Source: Actinomycetes bacterium (lineage in GTDB: Bacteria > Actinomycetota > Actinomycetes > Actinomycetales > Cellulomonadaceae). From it: DNA of 5,247 nucleotides. Below the pieces are notes generated by a model. The model had not been told where the DNA came from. It saw only the letters and a list, made by a program, of their open reading frames with translations, and did not search any database. Shown piece after piece: positions 1 through 4,545 of the stretch. Within the stretch, counting starts at the first letter, position 1; each line of letters starts with the position of its first letter. The stretch lies in contig JAEWGQ010000272.1 in assembly GCA_023388235.1 (NCBI GenBank), forward strand, positions 1-5,247, given 5' to 3'. A program made the position numbers and the translations under genes.

Positions 1-422
1 TGCCCGAGGAGTCCCGGGGACCGCTGCTCACCCTCGTCGGGCTCGTGGCCGTCGCCGCCCTGACCGTCGGCGGGATCGCGCTCGCGCGCCGCCGCCCGCG
101 CACCGGCCTCACCGCCGAGGTCGCGTGGCGCCGGCTGCGGGACCGGCTGCGTCGCGCCGGCGTGGAGTGGTCGGACGCGCACACCCCCCGGCAGGCGGCC
201 GCCGCCGTCCGGGACCAGGTGCGCTCCCGGCGCGGCCGGCCCCTGGGGCAGGACGCCGACCACGCGCTCACCGCGCTCGCCACGGCCGTGGAGCGCGAGC
301 GGTACGCCCCGGAACCCGTGGCGCACGACCCCGCCGAGCTCCAGGCGTGGATCGGCGCGGTGCTCACGGACGTCAGCACCGGCGGGCGTGGCGGGCGCGA
401 GCCGCTTCCGACGGAGGCCTGA
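1..422 (+). CDS. C-terminal fragment of a TgpA-like transglutaminase/DUF4129 membrane protein (5' truncated)
   Basis: The reading frame is open from base 3 to the TGA at 420-422, giving 139 visible residues; the start lies outside the window. Residues 8-28 form one hydrophobic membrane-spanning helix ending in a positively charged ARRRPR stretch. A cytoplasmic, arginine- and alanine-rich helical domain follows (AWRRLRDRLRRAG, then TPRQAAAAV, then ALATAVERERYAP). A final TM helix followed by this kind of domain is what the C-terminus (DUF4129) of actinobacterial TgpA-type transglutaminase-like proteins looks like. In those proteins an N-terminal multi-TM DUF3488 region and an extracellular papain-like core come first. 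No catalytic Cys/His/Asp can be checked because that part is missing, so the name rests on the tail and on the neighbouring DUF3040 gene. It could instead be another DUF4129 protein. It converges on the DUF3040 gene, and its stop codon is the first three bases of a tandem repeat array. Confidence 0.6.
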   Translation, partial: PEESRGPLLTLVGLVAVAALTVGGIALARRRPRTGLTAEVAWRRLRDRLRRAGVEWSDAHTPRQAAAAVRDQVRSRRGRPLGQDADHALTALATAVERERYAPEPVAHDPAELQAWIGAVLTDVSTGGRGGREPLPTEA

Positions 423-533
423 GCGCGGGGGGACGGCGCCAGGGCGGCGGGACGGCGCCAGCGCGGTGGCGCGGCGTGAGCGCGGAGGCGCGGCGTGAGC
501 GCGGAGGGACGGCGTGAGCGCGGCGGGACGGCG
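420..533. repeat. Six tandem copies of a 19-bp GC-rich unit
   Basis: Six head-to-tail 19-bp units run without gaps: 420-438, 439-457, 458-476, 477-495, 496-514 and 515-533. The consensus is TGAGCGCGGNGGGACGGCG. Units 1, 4, 5 and 6 start with TGAG; units 2 and 3 start with CCAG. Units 5 and 6 differ from each other at one base, while units 2-3 are the most diverged. The first unit begins exactly at the TGA stop codon of the upstream gene. The array fills most of the convergent gap before the DUF3040 gene. Nineteen is not a multiple of three, and no gene is read through it with conviction. It is a minisatellite-like array rather than a CRISPR, since there are no spacers. Confidence 0.9.
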
Positions 534-539
534 CGGAAA

Positions 540-563
540 GGGCCGACCCGGAGGCCTCGGCCC
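540..563. terminator. Candidate hairpin terminator between convergent genes
   Basis: GGGCCGA (540-546) and TCGGCCC (557-563) form a perfect 7-bp GC-rich stem with a 10-nt loop. It lies between the convergent transglutaminase-like and DUF3040 genes. On the minus-strand transcript the stem is followed by CTTTCC, a weak pyrimidine run; on the plus strand there is no U-tract. Hairpins without a U-tract are common ends of transcripts in high-GC actinobacteria, so it could serve either gene, more plausibly the minus-strand one. GC-rich chance pairing is also possible. Confidence 0.4.
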
Positions 564-594
564 GGCGGGTCCGCTCAGACGGTCGCGGTGGGGC

Positions 595-975
595 TCAGCG
601 CCCCTGCTCGCGTCGCCGGTCCCAGCGGTCCTCCATGCGGTTCATGAAGCCCTTCTTGCGCGCGACCGGCCGCGAGGCCGTGCCGTCGGGGCGGACCACG
701 CCGACGGGTCCGCTGCTGCGGCGCGGCCGCGTGAACGCGATCGCGACGGAGGCGAACATGACGACGAAGCCCAGCACGCCGAGCCACACCTCGGAGGAGG
801 CGGCGCCGCCCACGAGCAGCAGGAGCCCTGCGACGGCACCGACGCCGCCCAGGACATACCGCAGAACCGGCTTCCGCCCACGCGATGTCAGCGTGTTCGC
901 GAGCCGGGGATCGTCAGACGTGAGCTGACGCTCCATCTGCTCCAGTACACGTTGTTCGTACTCGGAGAGAGGCAT
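595..975 (-). CDS. DUF3040 family small membrane protein
   Basis: The product is 126 residues and starts MPLSEYEQRVLEQMERQL, the characteristic N-terminus of DUF3040 proteins, whose function is unknown. Two hydrophobic helices follow at about residues 38-58 and 62-81. The tail (about 83-126) is basic and hydrophilic, containing RPRRSS, ARKKGF and DRWDRRREQGR. This suggests a small two-TM protein with both charged ends in the cytoplasm. The frame extends upstream to a GTG at 1011, but the family's conserved MPLSE start argues for the ATG at 973-975. A GGGGGT stretch just upstream is only a mediocre ribosome binding site. The gene begins 37 nt after the dinB stop on the same strand, so it may be the last gene of the HEPN-dinB operon. 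A TATCCT sequence on the minus strand (1015-1020) could be the -10 of its own promoter, but I see no matching -35. The family assignment is good; the physiological role is unknown. Confidence 0.85.
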   Translation of the reverse strand: MPLSEYEQRVLEQMERQLTSDDPRLANTLTSRGRKPVLRYVLGGVGAVAGLLLLVGGAASSEVWLGVLGFVVMFASVAIAFTRPRRSSGPVGVVRPDGTASRPVARKKGFMNRMEDRWDRRREQGR

Positions 976-1012
976 CCGGACCCCCGTGCTCCGCCGTCGG
1001 GACTTCTTCACG

Positions 1013-2362
1013 TCAGGATAGATGGCGTTCGCGGAAGTCGGTAGTCGAGCGGACCGGCCCGGGCCCGGAACCGGCCGCGGCGGGCCCGGCGGGCTCCTCC
1101 GCGGCGTCGCCCGCCGGGGTCGCGGGACGTGCGGAACGCCCGACAGCGCGCGTGCCGGCCCCGATGGCGGACCGCCCGAACCGCTCCCGGACCAGGTCCA
1201 TCGCGCGCTCGGCGTCGCGCCGGGCGTCGCTGTTCTCCGCGACCGCCTCCTCCAGGGTCGGCTGCCGCACGACGTCCTCCGCGGGCGTCAGGCCCTCCGC
1301 CCGCACCCCCACCAGACGCACCGGCAGCCCGCCCAGGTCCGCGGCGGCGAGCAGGTCCCGCGCGGCGAGGTAGATCTCGCGGCCGACGTCGGTGGGCTGG
1401 GCGAGGGTCCGGGACCGGGTGAGGGTGCGGAAGTCCGACGTCCGGATCTTGACCGCGACGGTCCGCGCGACGAGCTGCTGCGCCCGGAGCCGCCCGGCGC
1501 ACCGGTCCGCGAGCTCGAGCGCCTTGCTCTCCACCACGCGCATGTCCCGCACGTCGACGGCGAAGGTCTCCTCCGCGCCGACGCTCTTCTCCTCCCGGCC
1601 GGGCAGCACGGGCCGGGGGTCGCGCCCCCACGCGAGGTCGTACAGGTGGGCGCCGGCCACGCGACCGACGGCGCGCTGGACGGTGCCGACATCGCTGGCG
1701 GCGAGCTCGGCGACGGTGCGGATGCCCCACCGCTCGAGCGCGGACGCCGTGCGCTCCCCCACGCCCCACAGGGCGCCGACCGGCAGCACGTGCAGGAACG
1801 GGACGGTCGCGGCCTTCGGGACCAGCAGCACCCCGTCCGGCTTGGCGTGCCCGGACGCGAGCTTGGCGACGAACTTGGTCGCGGCGATGCCCACGGAGCA
1901 CGTGATGCCGTGCTCGCGCTGCACCCGCTCCCGCACCAGCGCGGCGATCCGCGTCGGGCTGCCGAGCCGGCGGCGCGCCCCGCTCACGTCGAGGAACGCC
2001 TCGTCCACGCTGACCTGCTCCACCAGCGAGGTCACGTCGCGCAGGATGCCCATCACCCCGCGCGAGACCTCCTGGTACGCGCCGTGGTCGGGCGGCACGA
2101 CGACCGCCTGCGGGCACAGCCGGCGGGCCGCGGTCATCGGCATGGCCGAGTGCACCCCGAACGCGCGGGCCTCGTACGTGGCGGCGAGCACGACCGAGCG
2201 CTCGGAGCCGCCGACGATCACCGGCCTGCCGCGCAGGTGCGGGCGCCGCGCCAGCTCCACCGACGCGAAGAACGCGTCCATGTCGACGTGCAGGATCGAG
2301 CACCCGTCCTCCTCGGTGCCCCAGTCCCGCCGCGCGTCCTGCGAGCGCGGGCCACGACTCAT
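1013..2362 (-). CDS. dinB: DNA polymerase IV (Y-family, error-prone)
   Basis: This 449-residue Y-family translesion DNA polymerase extends primers past damaged template bases with low fidelity. The palm begins with VDMDAFFASVE at 26-36: D27 is the first metal-binding aspartate and F32 aligns with the steric gate that excludes ribonucleotides. SVDEAFLDV at 118-126 supplies the catalytic D120 and E121. CSVGIAATKFVAKLAS (155-170) and the finger motif YEARAFGV (63-70) are also typical. The helix-hairpin-helix thumb is near 193-223 (WGVGERTASAL), and the little finger domain spans roughly 252-365. Residues after about 400 form a low-complexity Ala/Pro/Gly-rich tail. The ATG (2360-2362) overlaps the TGA of the upstream HEPN gene as ATGA. 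A Shine-Dalgarno GAGGTG (2371-2376) lies 8 nt before it, inside that gene, so translation is probably coupled. About 20 residues precede the conserved core, longer than in E. coli Pol IV but normal for actinobacteria. Expression is probably SOS-controlled through the LexA box upstream of the first gene. No QLxLF-type sliding-clamp motif is seen at the extreme C-terminus. Confidence 0.96.
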   Translation of the reverse strand: MSRGPRSQDARRDWGTEEDGCSILHVDMDAFFASVELARRPHLRGRPVIVGGSERSVVLAATYEARAFGVHSAMPMTAARRLCPQAVVVPPDHGAYQEVSRGVMGILRDVTSLVEQVSVDEAFLDVSGARRRLGSPTRIAALVRERVQREHGITCSVGIAATKFVAKLASGHAKPDGVLLVPKAATVPFLHVLPVGALWGVGERTASALERWGIRTVAELAASDVGTVQRAVGRVAGAHLYDLAWGRDPRPVLPGREEKSVGAEETFAVDVRDMRVVESKALELADRCAGRLRAQQLVARTVAVKIRTSDFRTLTRSRTLAQPTDVGREIYLAARDLLAAADLGGLPVRLVGVRAEGLTPAEDVVRQPTLEEAVAENSDARRDAERAMDLVRERFGRSAIGAGTRAVGRSARPATPAGDAAEEPAGPAAAGSGPGPVRSTTDFRERHLS

Positions 2363-2790
2363 CCCGCCCGCACCTCGCCGGCGGCGTCCTCCAGCTCGGC
2401 CCGGACGATGTCGAGGAAGTCCTCGGCGTGGCAGAGGACCTGCTCGGCGCGGTCGGCGCTCACGGCGTCGAAGCGCCCCGCGTCGACCGCCGCCCGCAGG
2501 CCCGCGCCGGCGGCGAAGTAGCTCGACCAGCGCCCGAGCTCGGGAGCGACCGCGTCGAGGAGCTCCCAGACCGTGCGCGGCGCCCGGCGCCCGGACAGCG
2601 GCTGGCGCTCGGCGAGCACCGCCGCCCCGGCACGCAGCGCGGCGAGGTGCGCGTGGGTGAACTGCTCCCAGGGCTCCGGGGAGAACTGCGCGGCGACGAG
2701 CTCGGCGTCGGCCCGGTGCAGCAGCTCCGCCGCGCGGCCGGACAGCCCCGGCACGGCGCTCCGCGGGGCACGAAGGGTCTTGACCGGCAT
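2359..2790 (-). CDS. SAV_6107-family HEPN domain protein, first gene of the dinB operon
   Basis: The 143-residue, all-helical protein resembles the actinobacterial SAV_6107 HEPN family; its function is not established. Visible landmarks are a helix with LLHRADAELVAAQF (23-36), EPWEQFTHAHLAALRAG (39-55), TVWELLDAVAPELGRWSSYF (73-92) and a last helix with DRAEQVLCHAEDFLDIV (113-129). R114 and H121 form an RX6H motif, the spacing seen at the active site of many HEPN ribonucleases, so RNase activity is possible but not shown. The ATG at 2788-2790 is preceded by a strong AGGGAGGTG ribosome binding site (2795-2803, six bases from the GGAGG core to the start). No signal peptide or TM helix is seen, so it should be cytoplasmic. 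Its stop overlaps the dinB start by four bases (ATGA), implying coupled expression with Pol IV. The promoter upstream holds a LexA operator, which points to induction by DNA damage. It could instead be a non-enzymatic HEPN protein that binds nucleic acid or a partner. Confidence 0.85.
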   Translation of the reverse strand: MPVKTLRAPRSAVPGLSGRAAELLHRADAELVAAQFSPEPWEQFTHAHLAALRAGAAVLAERQPLSGRRAPRTVWELLDAVAPELGRWSSYFAAGAGLRAAVDAGRFDAVSADRAEQVLCHAEDFLDIVRAELEDAAGEVRAG

Positions 2791-2794
2791 CGCG

Positions 2795-2803
2795 CACCTC
2801 CCT
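2795..2803 (-). promoter_or_regulatory. Strong ribosome binding site of the HEPN gene
   Basis: On the minus strand this reads AGGGAGGTG, close to a full anti-16S match, with its GGAGG core six bases from the ATG at 2790. It fixes the HEPN start codon and is the best Shine-Dalgarno in the window. The predicted transcription start near 2811-2813 gives a short leader of about 21-23 nt that just contains it. Confidence 0.8.
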
Positions 2804-2817
2804 CTCTCGACATCCCC

Positions 2818-2846
2818 AGTATCGAACACCTGTTCGAACGCGTCAA
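2818..2846 (-). promoter_or_regulatory. Sigma-70-type promoter of the HEPN-dinB operon
   Basis: On the minus strand the -35 is TTGACG (2841-2846, five of six matches to TTGACA) and the -10 is GATACT (2818-2823, four of six matches to TATAAT). The spacer (2824-2840) is exactly 17 bp. Transcription should start near 2811-2813, about 22 nt before the HEPN ATG and just upstream of its strong ribosome binding site. The LexA palindrome occupies nearly the whole spacer and the first bases of the -10. This is a classic arrangement for repression by steric exclusion of RNA polymerase. Confidence 0.8.
2822..2837. promoter_or_regulatory. LexA operator (SOS box), perfect palindromic match
   Basis: The sequence TCGAACACCTGTTCGA fits the actinobacterial (mycobacterial) SOS box TCGAAC-N4-GTTCGA at every defined position. 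Its symmetrical arms (TCGAACA and TGTTCGA) are perfect over 7 bp. It is centred between the -35 and -10 of the HEPN-dinB promoter. It also lies 26-41 bp upstream of the ATG of the divergent gene at 2863. LexA bound here should repress the minus-strand operon until RecA-stimulated LexA self-cleavage after DNA damage; it may also affect the plus-strand gene. The identification rests on the motif and on the adjoining Pol IV gene. Confidence 0.92.
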
Positions 2847-2850
2847 CCCG

Positions 2851-2862
2851 TACCGTGGCCCG
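2851..2862 (+). promoter_or_regulatory. Candidate leaderless promoter of the divergent methyltransferase-like gene
   Basis: TACCGT (2851-2856) fits the TANNNT form of actinobacterial -10 elements and lies six bases before the ATG at 2863. Transcription would thus start at or next to the start codon. Leaderless genes with this geometry are frequent in actinobacteria. No Shine-Dalgarno is visible before the ATG, which agrees with a leaderless mRNA. The -35 position falls inside the LexA palindrome and has no good TTGACA match. The call is tentative. Confidence 0.4.
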
Positions 2863-3825
2863 ATGGCGTCCCGCGACCGCACCGGAAGAAGCTCGGGCAC
2901 AGCCTCCCACCGGCCACCCACACGCGGCCCGCGGGCCGGGGCGGGCGACCGGTGGCCGACCGGTCCGGTGCCGATCGCCACCGGCACGGCGGAGGTCCGG
3001 CGCTCCCCCGACGACCCCGACGCGGTGACCCTGCTCGTCAACGGCGTGCCCAGCTCGCACCTGGACCTGGTCGACCCCACCCGGCTCGAGTTCGAGTACA
3101 TGCAGCAGATGGCCGCGTTCCTCGCGCACCTGCCCGCCGGGGACGGCCCGCTGCGGGCCGTTCACCTCGGTGCCGCGGGCTGCGCGGTCGCCCGGTGGGT
3201 GCACGCCCGGTACCCCGGCGCGCGCCAGGTCGCCGTCGACCTGGACCCCGTGCTCGTGACCCTCGTGCGCGAGTGGTTCGACCTGCCGCGGTCCCCCGCG
3301 CTGCGCCTGCGGGCGGGCGAGGCGCGCCGCGAGCTCGCCACGCTGGCCGACGCGAGCGCCGACGTGCTCGTCCGGGACGTGTTCGCGGGCGACCGCACGC
3401 CGCCGCACGTCACCACCGAGGAGTTCGTGCGCGACGTCGCGCGCGTCCTGCGCCCCGGGGGGCTGTACCTCGCGAACTGCGCCGACCGGCCGCCGCTGAC
3501 GCTCGCCCGCGCCGAGGCGGCCACCCTGGCGGCGGTCTTCGACCACGTCGCGGTCGTCGCCGAGCCCGCGGTCCTGCGCGGTCGGCGGTACGGCAACCTC
3601 GTGCTCGCCGGCACCGACGACCCGTCCCTGCTCGGGCTGCCCGGGCTCGCGCGCGACCTGCGCTCGCTGCCCGTCCCGGCCCGGCTGCTCGCCGGCGACG
3701 AGCTGCGGGCCTTCGCCGGCCGGGCCGCCCCGCTGCGCGACGCGGCGCCCGAGGTCGAGCCGGACCCGGACGTCGACGAGGACGTCGAGCCGGACCCGGG
3801 CGCCGAGCCCCGGCGGCGCTCCTAG
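2863..3825 (+). CDS. Spermidine-synthase-like SAM-dependent methyltransferase-fold protein
   Basis: The protein has 320 residues. Residues 1-33 are a basic, probably disordered leader. The small beta domain region with NGVPSSHLDLVDPTRLEFEY (60-79) matches the entry to spermidine synthase-like proteins. A Rossmann fold follows: HLGAAGCAVARW (101-112) as the nucleotide-binding loop, VAVDLDP (123-129) with an acidic residue to hold the ribose, then RDVFAGDRTP (171-180) and VARVLRPGGLYLANCAD (182-198). The loop before the last strand, where true aminopropyltransferases have catalytic and putrescine-binding aspartates, reads RDVFAGD. Polyamine synthesis is therefore doubtful; such proteins are usually annotated 'spermidine synthase-like' without a known substrate. 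The tail (about 297-320) is acidic with a repeated VEPDPD/VEPDPG segment. The ATG at 2863 has no ribosome binding site but sits right after a TANNNT element. It diverges from the LexA-controlled HEPN-dinB operon and shares its control region. A start further downstream is possible because the first 33 residues look unconserved. Confidence 0.8.
   Translation: MASRDRTGRSSGTASHRPPTRGPRAGAGDRWPTGPVPIATGTAEVRRSPDDPDAVTLLVNGVPSSHLDLVDPTRLEFEYMQQMAAFLAHLPAGDGPLRAVHLGAAGCAVARWVHARYPGARQVAVDLDPVLVTLVREWFDLPRSPALRLRAGEARRELATLADASADVLVRDVFAGDRTPPHVTTEEFVRDVARVLRPGGLYLANCADRPPLTLARAEAATLAAVFDHVAVVAEPAVLRGRRYGNLVLAGTDDPSLLGLPGLARDLRSLPVPARLLAGDELRAFAGRAAPLRDAAPEVEPDPDVDEDVEPDPGAEPRRRS
3754..3799 (+). repeat. 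Short in-frame direct repeat encoding an acidic VEPDP tail
   Basis: GTCGAGCCGGACCCGG occurs at 3754-3769 and again at 3784-3799, 30 bp apart, so the duplication is in frame (10 codons). It encodes VEPDPDVDED followed by VEPDPG at the C-terminus of the spermidine-synthase-like protein. It looks like a small internal duplication that lengthened a disordered acidic tail. Confidence 0.75.
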
Positions 3826-3951
3826 CCCCGCCCGCACGCCGGTCCCGCCCGTCCGCCCGGCCCCGCTCGTGCGCGCGGCCCGTTCCGCACACCGCGCCCG
3901 TCCCGCCCGTCCAGCACCCAGCCCGCCGGCGGCGCCCCGGCCCGGGACGCG

Positions 3952-3985
3952 GACGAGGCCGCACCCCGGGGGGTGCGGCCTCGTC
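3952..3985. terminator. Long perfect hairpin, probable bidirectional terminator
   Basis: GACGAGGCCGCACCCC (3952-3967) and GGGGTGCGGCCTCGTC (3970-3985) are perfect 16-bp inverted arms. Allowing for a tetraloop or hexaloop, the stem is about 14 bp. The hairpin lies 126 bp after the methyltransferase-like gene and 39 bp beyond the stop of the converging cold-shock gene, so it can end transcripts from both sides. Neither side has a U-tract, as is usual for actinobacterial terminators. The rest of the 3826-4024 gap holds only a 13-bp direct repeat GTCCCGCCCGTCC (3842-3854 and 3900-3912); I see no gene there. Confidence 0.8.
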
Positions 3986-4024
3986 GCGGAGGTCTCCGTC
4001 GCAGGACGGATCAGCTCGCTCGGA

Positions 4025-4228
4025 TCAGAGCGGGCGGACCTTCTCGGCCTGGGGGCCCTTGGGGCCCTGCGTGATCTCGAACTCCACGCGCTGACCCTCC
4101 TCGAGGCTGCGGTAGCCCTGGGAGTCGATCGCGGAGTAGTGGACGAAGACGTCGGCGCCGCCGCCGTCCTGGGCGATGAAGCCGTAGCCCTTCTCAGCGT
4201 TGAACCACTTGACAGCACCCTGTGCCAT
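4025..4228 (-). CDS. cspA: CspA-family cold-shock protein
   Basis: The product is 67 residues, the usual length of a single-domain cold-shock protein. It folds as a five-stranded OB barrel that binds single-stranded RNA/DNA and acts as an RNA chaperone in the cytoplasm. RNP1 is KGYGFI (13-18) and RNP2 is VFVHY (27-31), with the usual aromatic and basic surface residues (K7, W8, F9, F17, F28, H30). It begins [10 protein letters not shown] and ends EKVRPL, both typical. The frame runs further upstream to 4291, but the ATG at 4226-4228 is set by the family start and by a Shine-Dalgarno AGAAGGA (4236-4242) seven bases away. It stands alone: 317 bp separate it from the MFS gene upstream on the same strand, and it converges on the methyltransferase-like gene. 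Whether it is cold-induced or constitutive cannot be told from the sequence. Confidence 0.96.
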   Translation of the reverse strand: MAQGAVKWFNAEKGYGFIAQDGGGADVFVHYSAIDSQGYRSLEEGQRVEFEITQGPKGPQAEKVRPL

Positions 4229-4545
4229 GTTCTTGTCCTTCTGTCCATCCGGTGACGGAACCGGGACCTCGTGCCCCGGACCGTGCCGCAATGCCTATCC
4301 CGCGTCCTGCACCGGGTGGACCAGCCGGATGGCTGGAGGGTGCCGTCCGGGAGTCCCCTGGGACCGCCCCGGCCGGCGCCGGTCAAGCGTCAGTACGTCA
4401 CTGCAACACCGCCGATCCTCTCACGCAGGTCAGTGGCGCGCCATGCTTCTTCCCCGCGTGATCCCGCGCGACGACAACGATCCGGTCACGGTGGGATCAC
4501 AGGACGACCACGCTGACCGGGCGGTCGGTCGGCCCGCGTCGCCGC
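4229..4545 (-). other. 317-bp intergenic region upstream of the cold-shock gene, with hairpins
   Basis: No convincing gene is present on either strand. Read on the minus strand towards the cold-shock gene it contains a 6-bp perfect hairpin with a 4-nt loop (CCAGCC at 4321-4326 with GGCTGG at 4331-4336). A second, smaller hairpin (CCGGT at 4249-4253 with ACCGG at 4260-4264, 6-nt loop) lies just upstream of the Shine-Dalgarno. Cold-shock genes often have long structured 5' leaders, so part of this may be transcribed. TTGACC (minus strand, 4379-4384) and TTGCAG nearby resemble -35 elements, but I could not pair either with a credible -10. The promoter therefore remains unplaced. Confidence 0.45.
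4458..4500. repeat. Spaced perfect inverted repeat GTGATCCC-N27-GGGATCAC
   Basis: GTGATCCC (4458-4465) and GGGATCAC (4493-4500) are perfect 8-bp inverted arms separated by 27 bases. They lie 45 bp downstream of the MFS stop codon and well upstream of the cold-shock gene. It could be the stem of a terminator for the MFS transcript, though the loop is large and no U-tract follows. Alternatively it could be a pair of regulator half-sites upstream of the cold-shock gene. The sequence does not decide. Confidence 0.5.

Noticed and set aside
125..517. A plus-strand frame through the end of the transglutaminase-like gene and the tandem repeat
   Set aside because: It is out of frame with the conserved tail, low in complexity, and exists only because the repeat lacks stops in that frame.
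420..533. CRISPR array
   Set aside because: The units are contiguous 19-mers without unique spacers, and no cas genes are present in the window.
976..1011. An upstream GTG start (1009-1011) for the DUF3040 protein
   Set aside because: It would add 12 unconserved residues (MKKSRRRSTGVR) before the family's conserved MPLSE start.
514..1044. A 176-codon plus-strand frame opposite the DUF3040 gene
   Set aside because: It is antisense to a well-recognised family member and has no recognisable motif.
1008..2303. A 431-codon minus-strand frame overlapping dinB in another frame
   Set aside because: Its extreme Arg/Ala/Gly content and lack of motifs mark it as a shadow of dinB.
1022..2521. A 499-codon plus-strand open frame opposite dinB
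   Set aside because: It is antisense to the clearly conserved Pol IV gene and has the Arg/Pro/Gly/His-rich composition of a GC-rich shadow frame; no domain is visible.
2359..4386. A 675-codon minus-strand open frame running through the control region and the methyltransferase-like gene
   Set aside because: Only its last 143 codons, from the ATG at 2790 with a strong ribosome binding site, look like a protein. The rest is antisense to the SAM-fold gene and crosses the promoter and LexA box.
4379..4411. A sigma-70 promoter for the cold-shock gene based on TTGACC or TTGCAG on the minus strand
   Set aside because: No acceptable -10 hexamer lies 16-18 bp downstream of either element.
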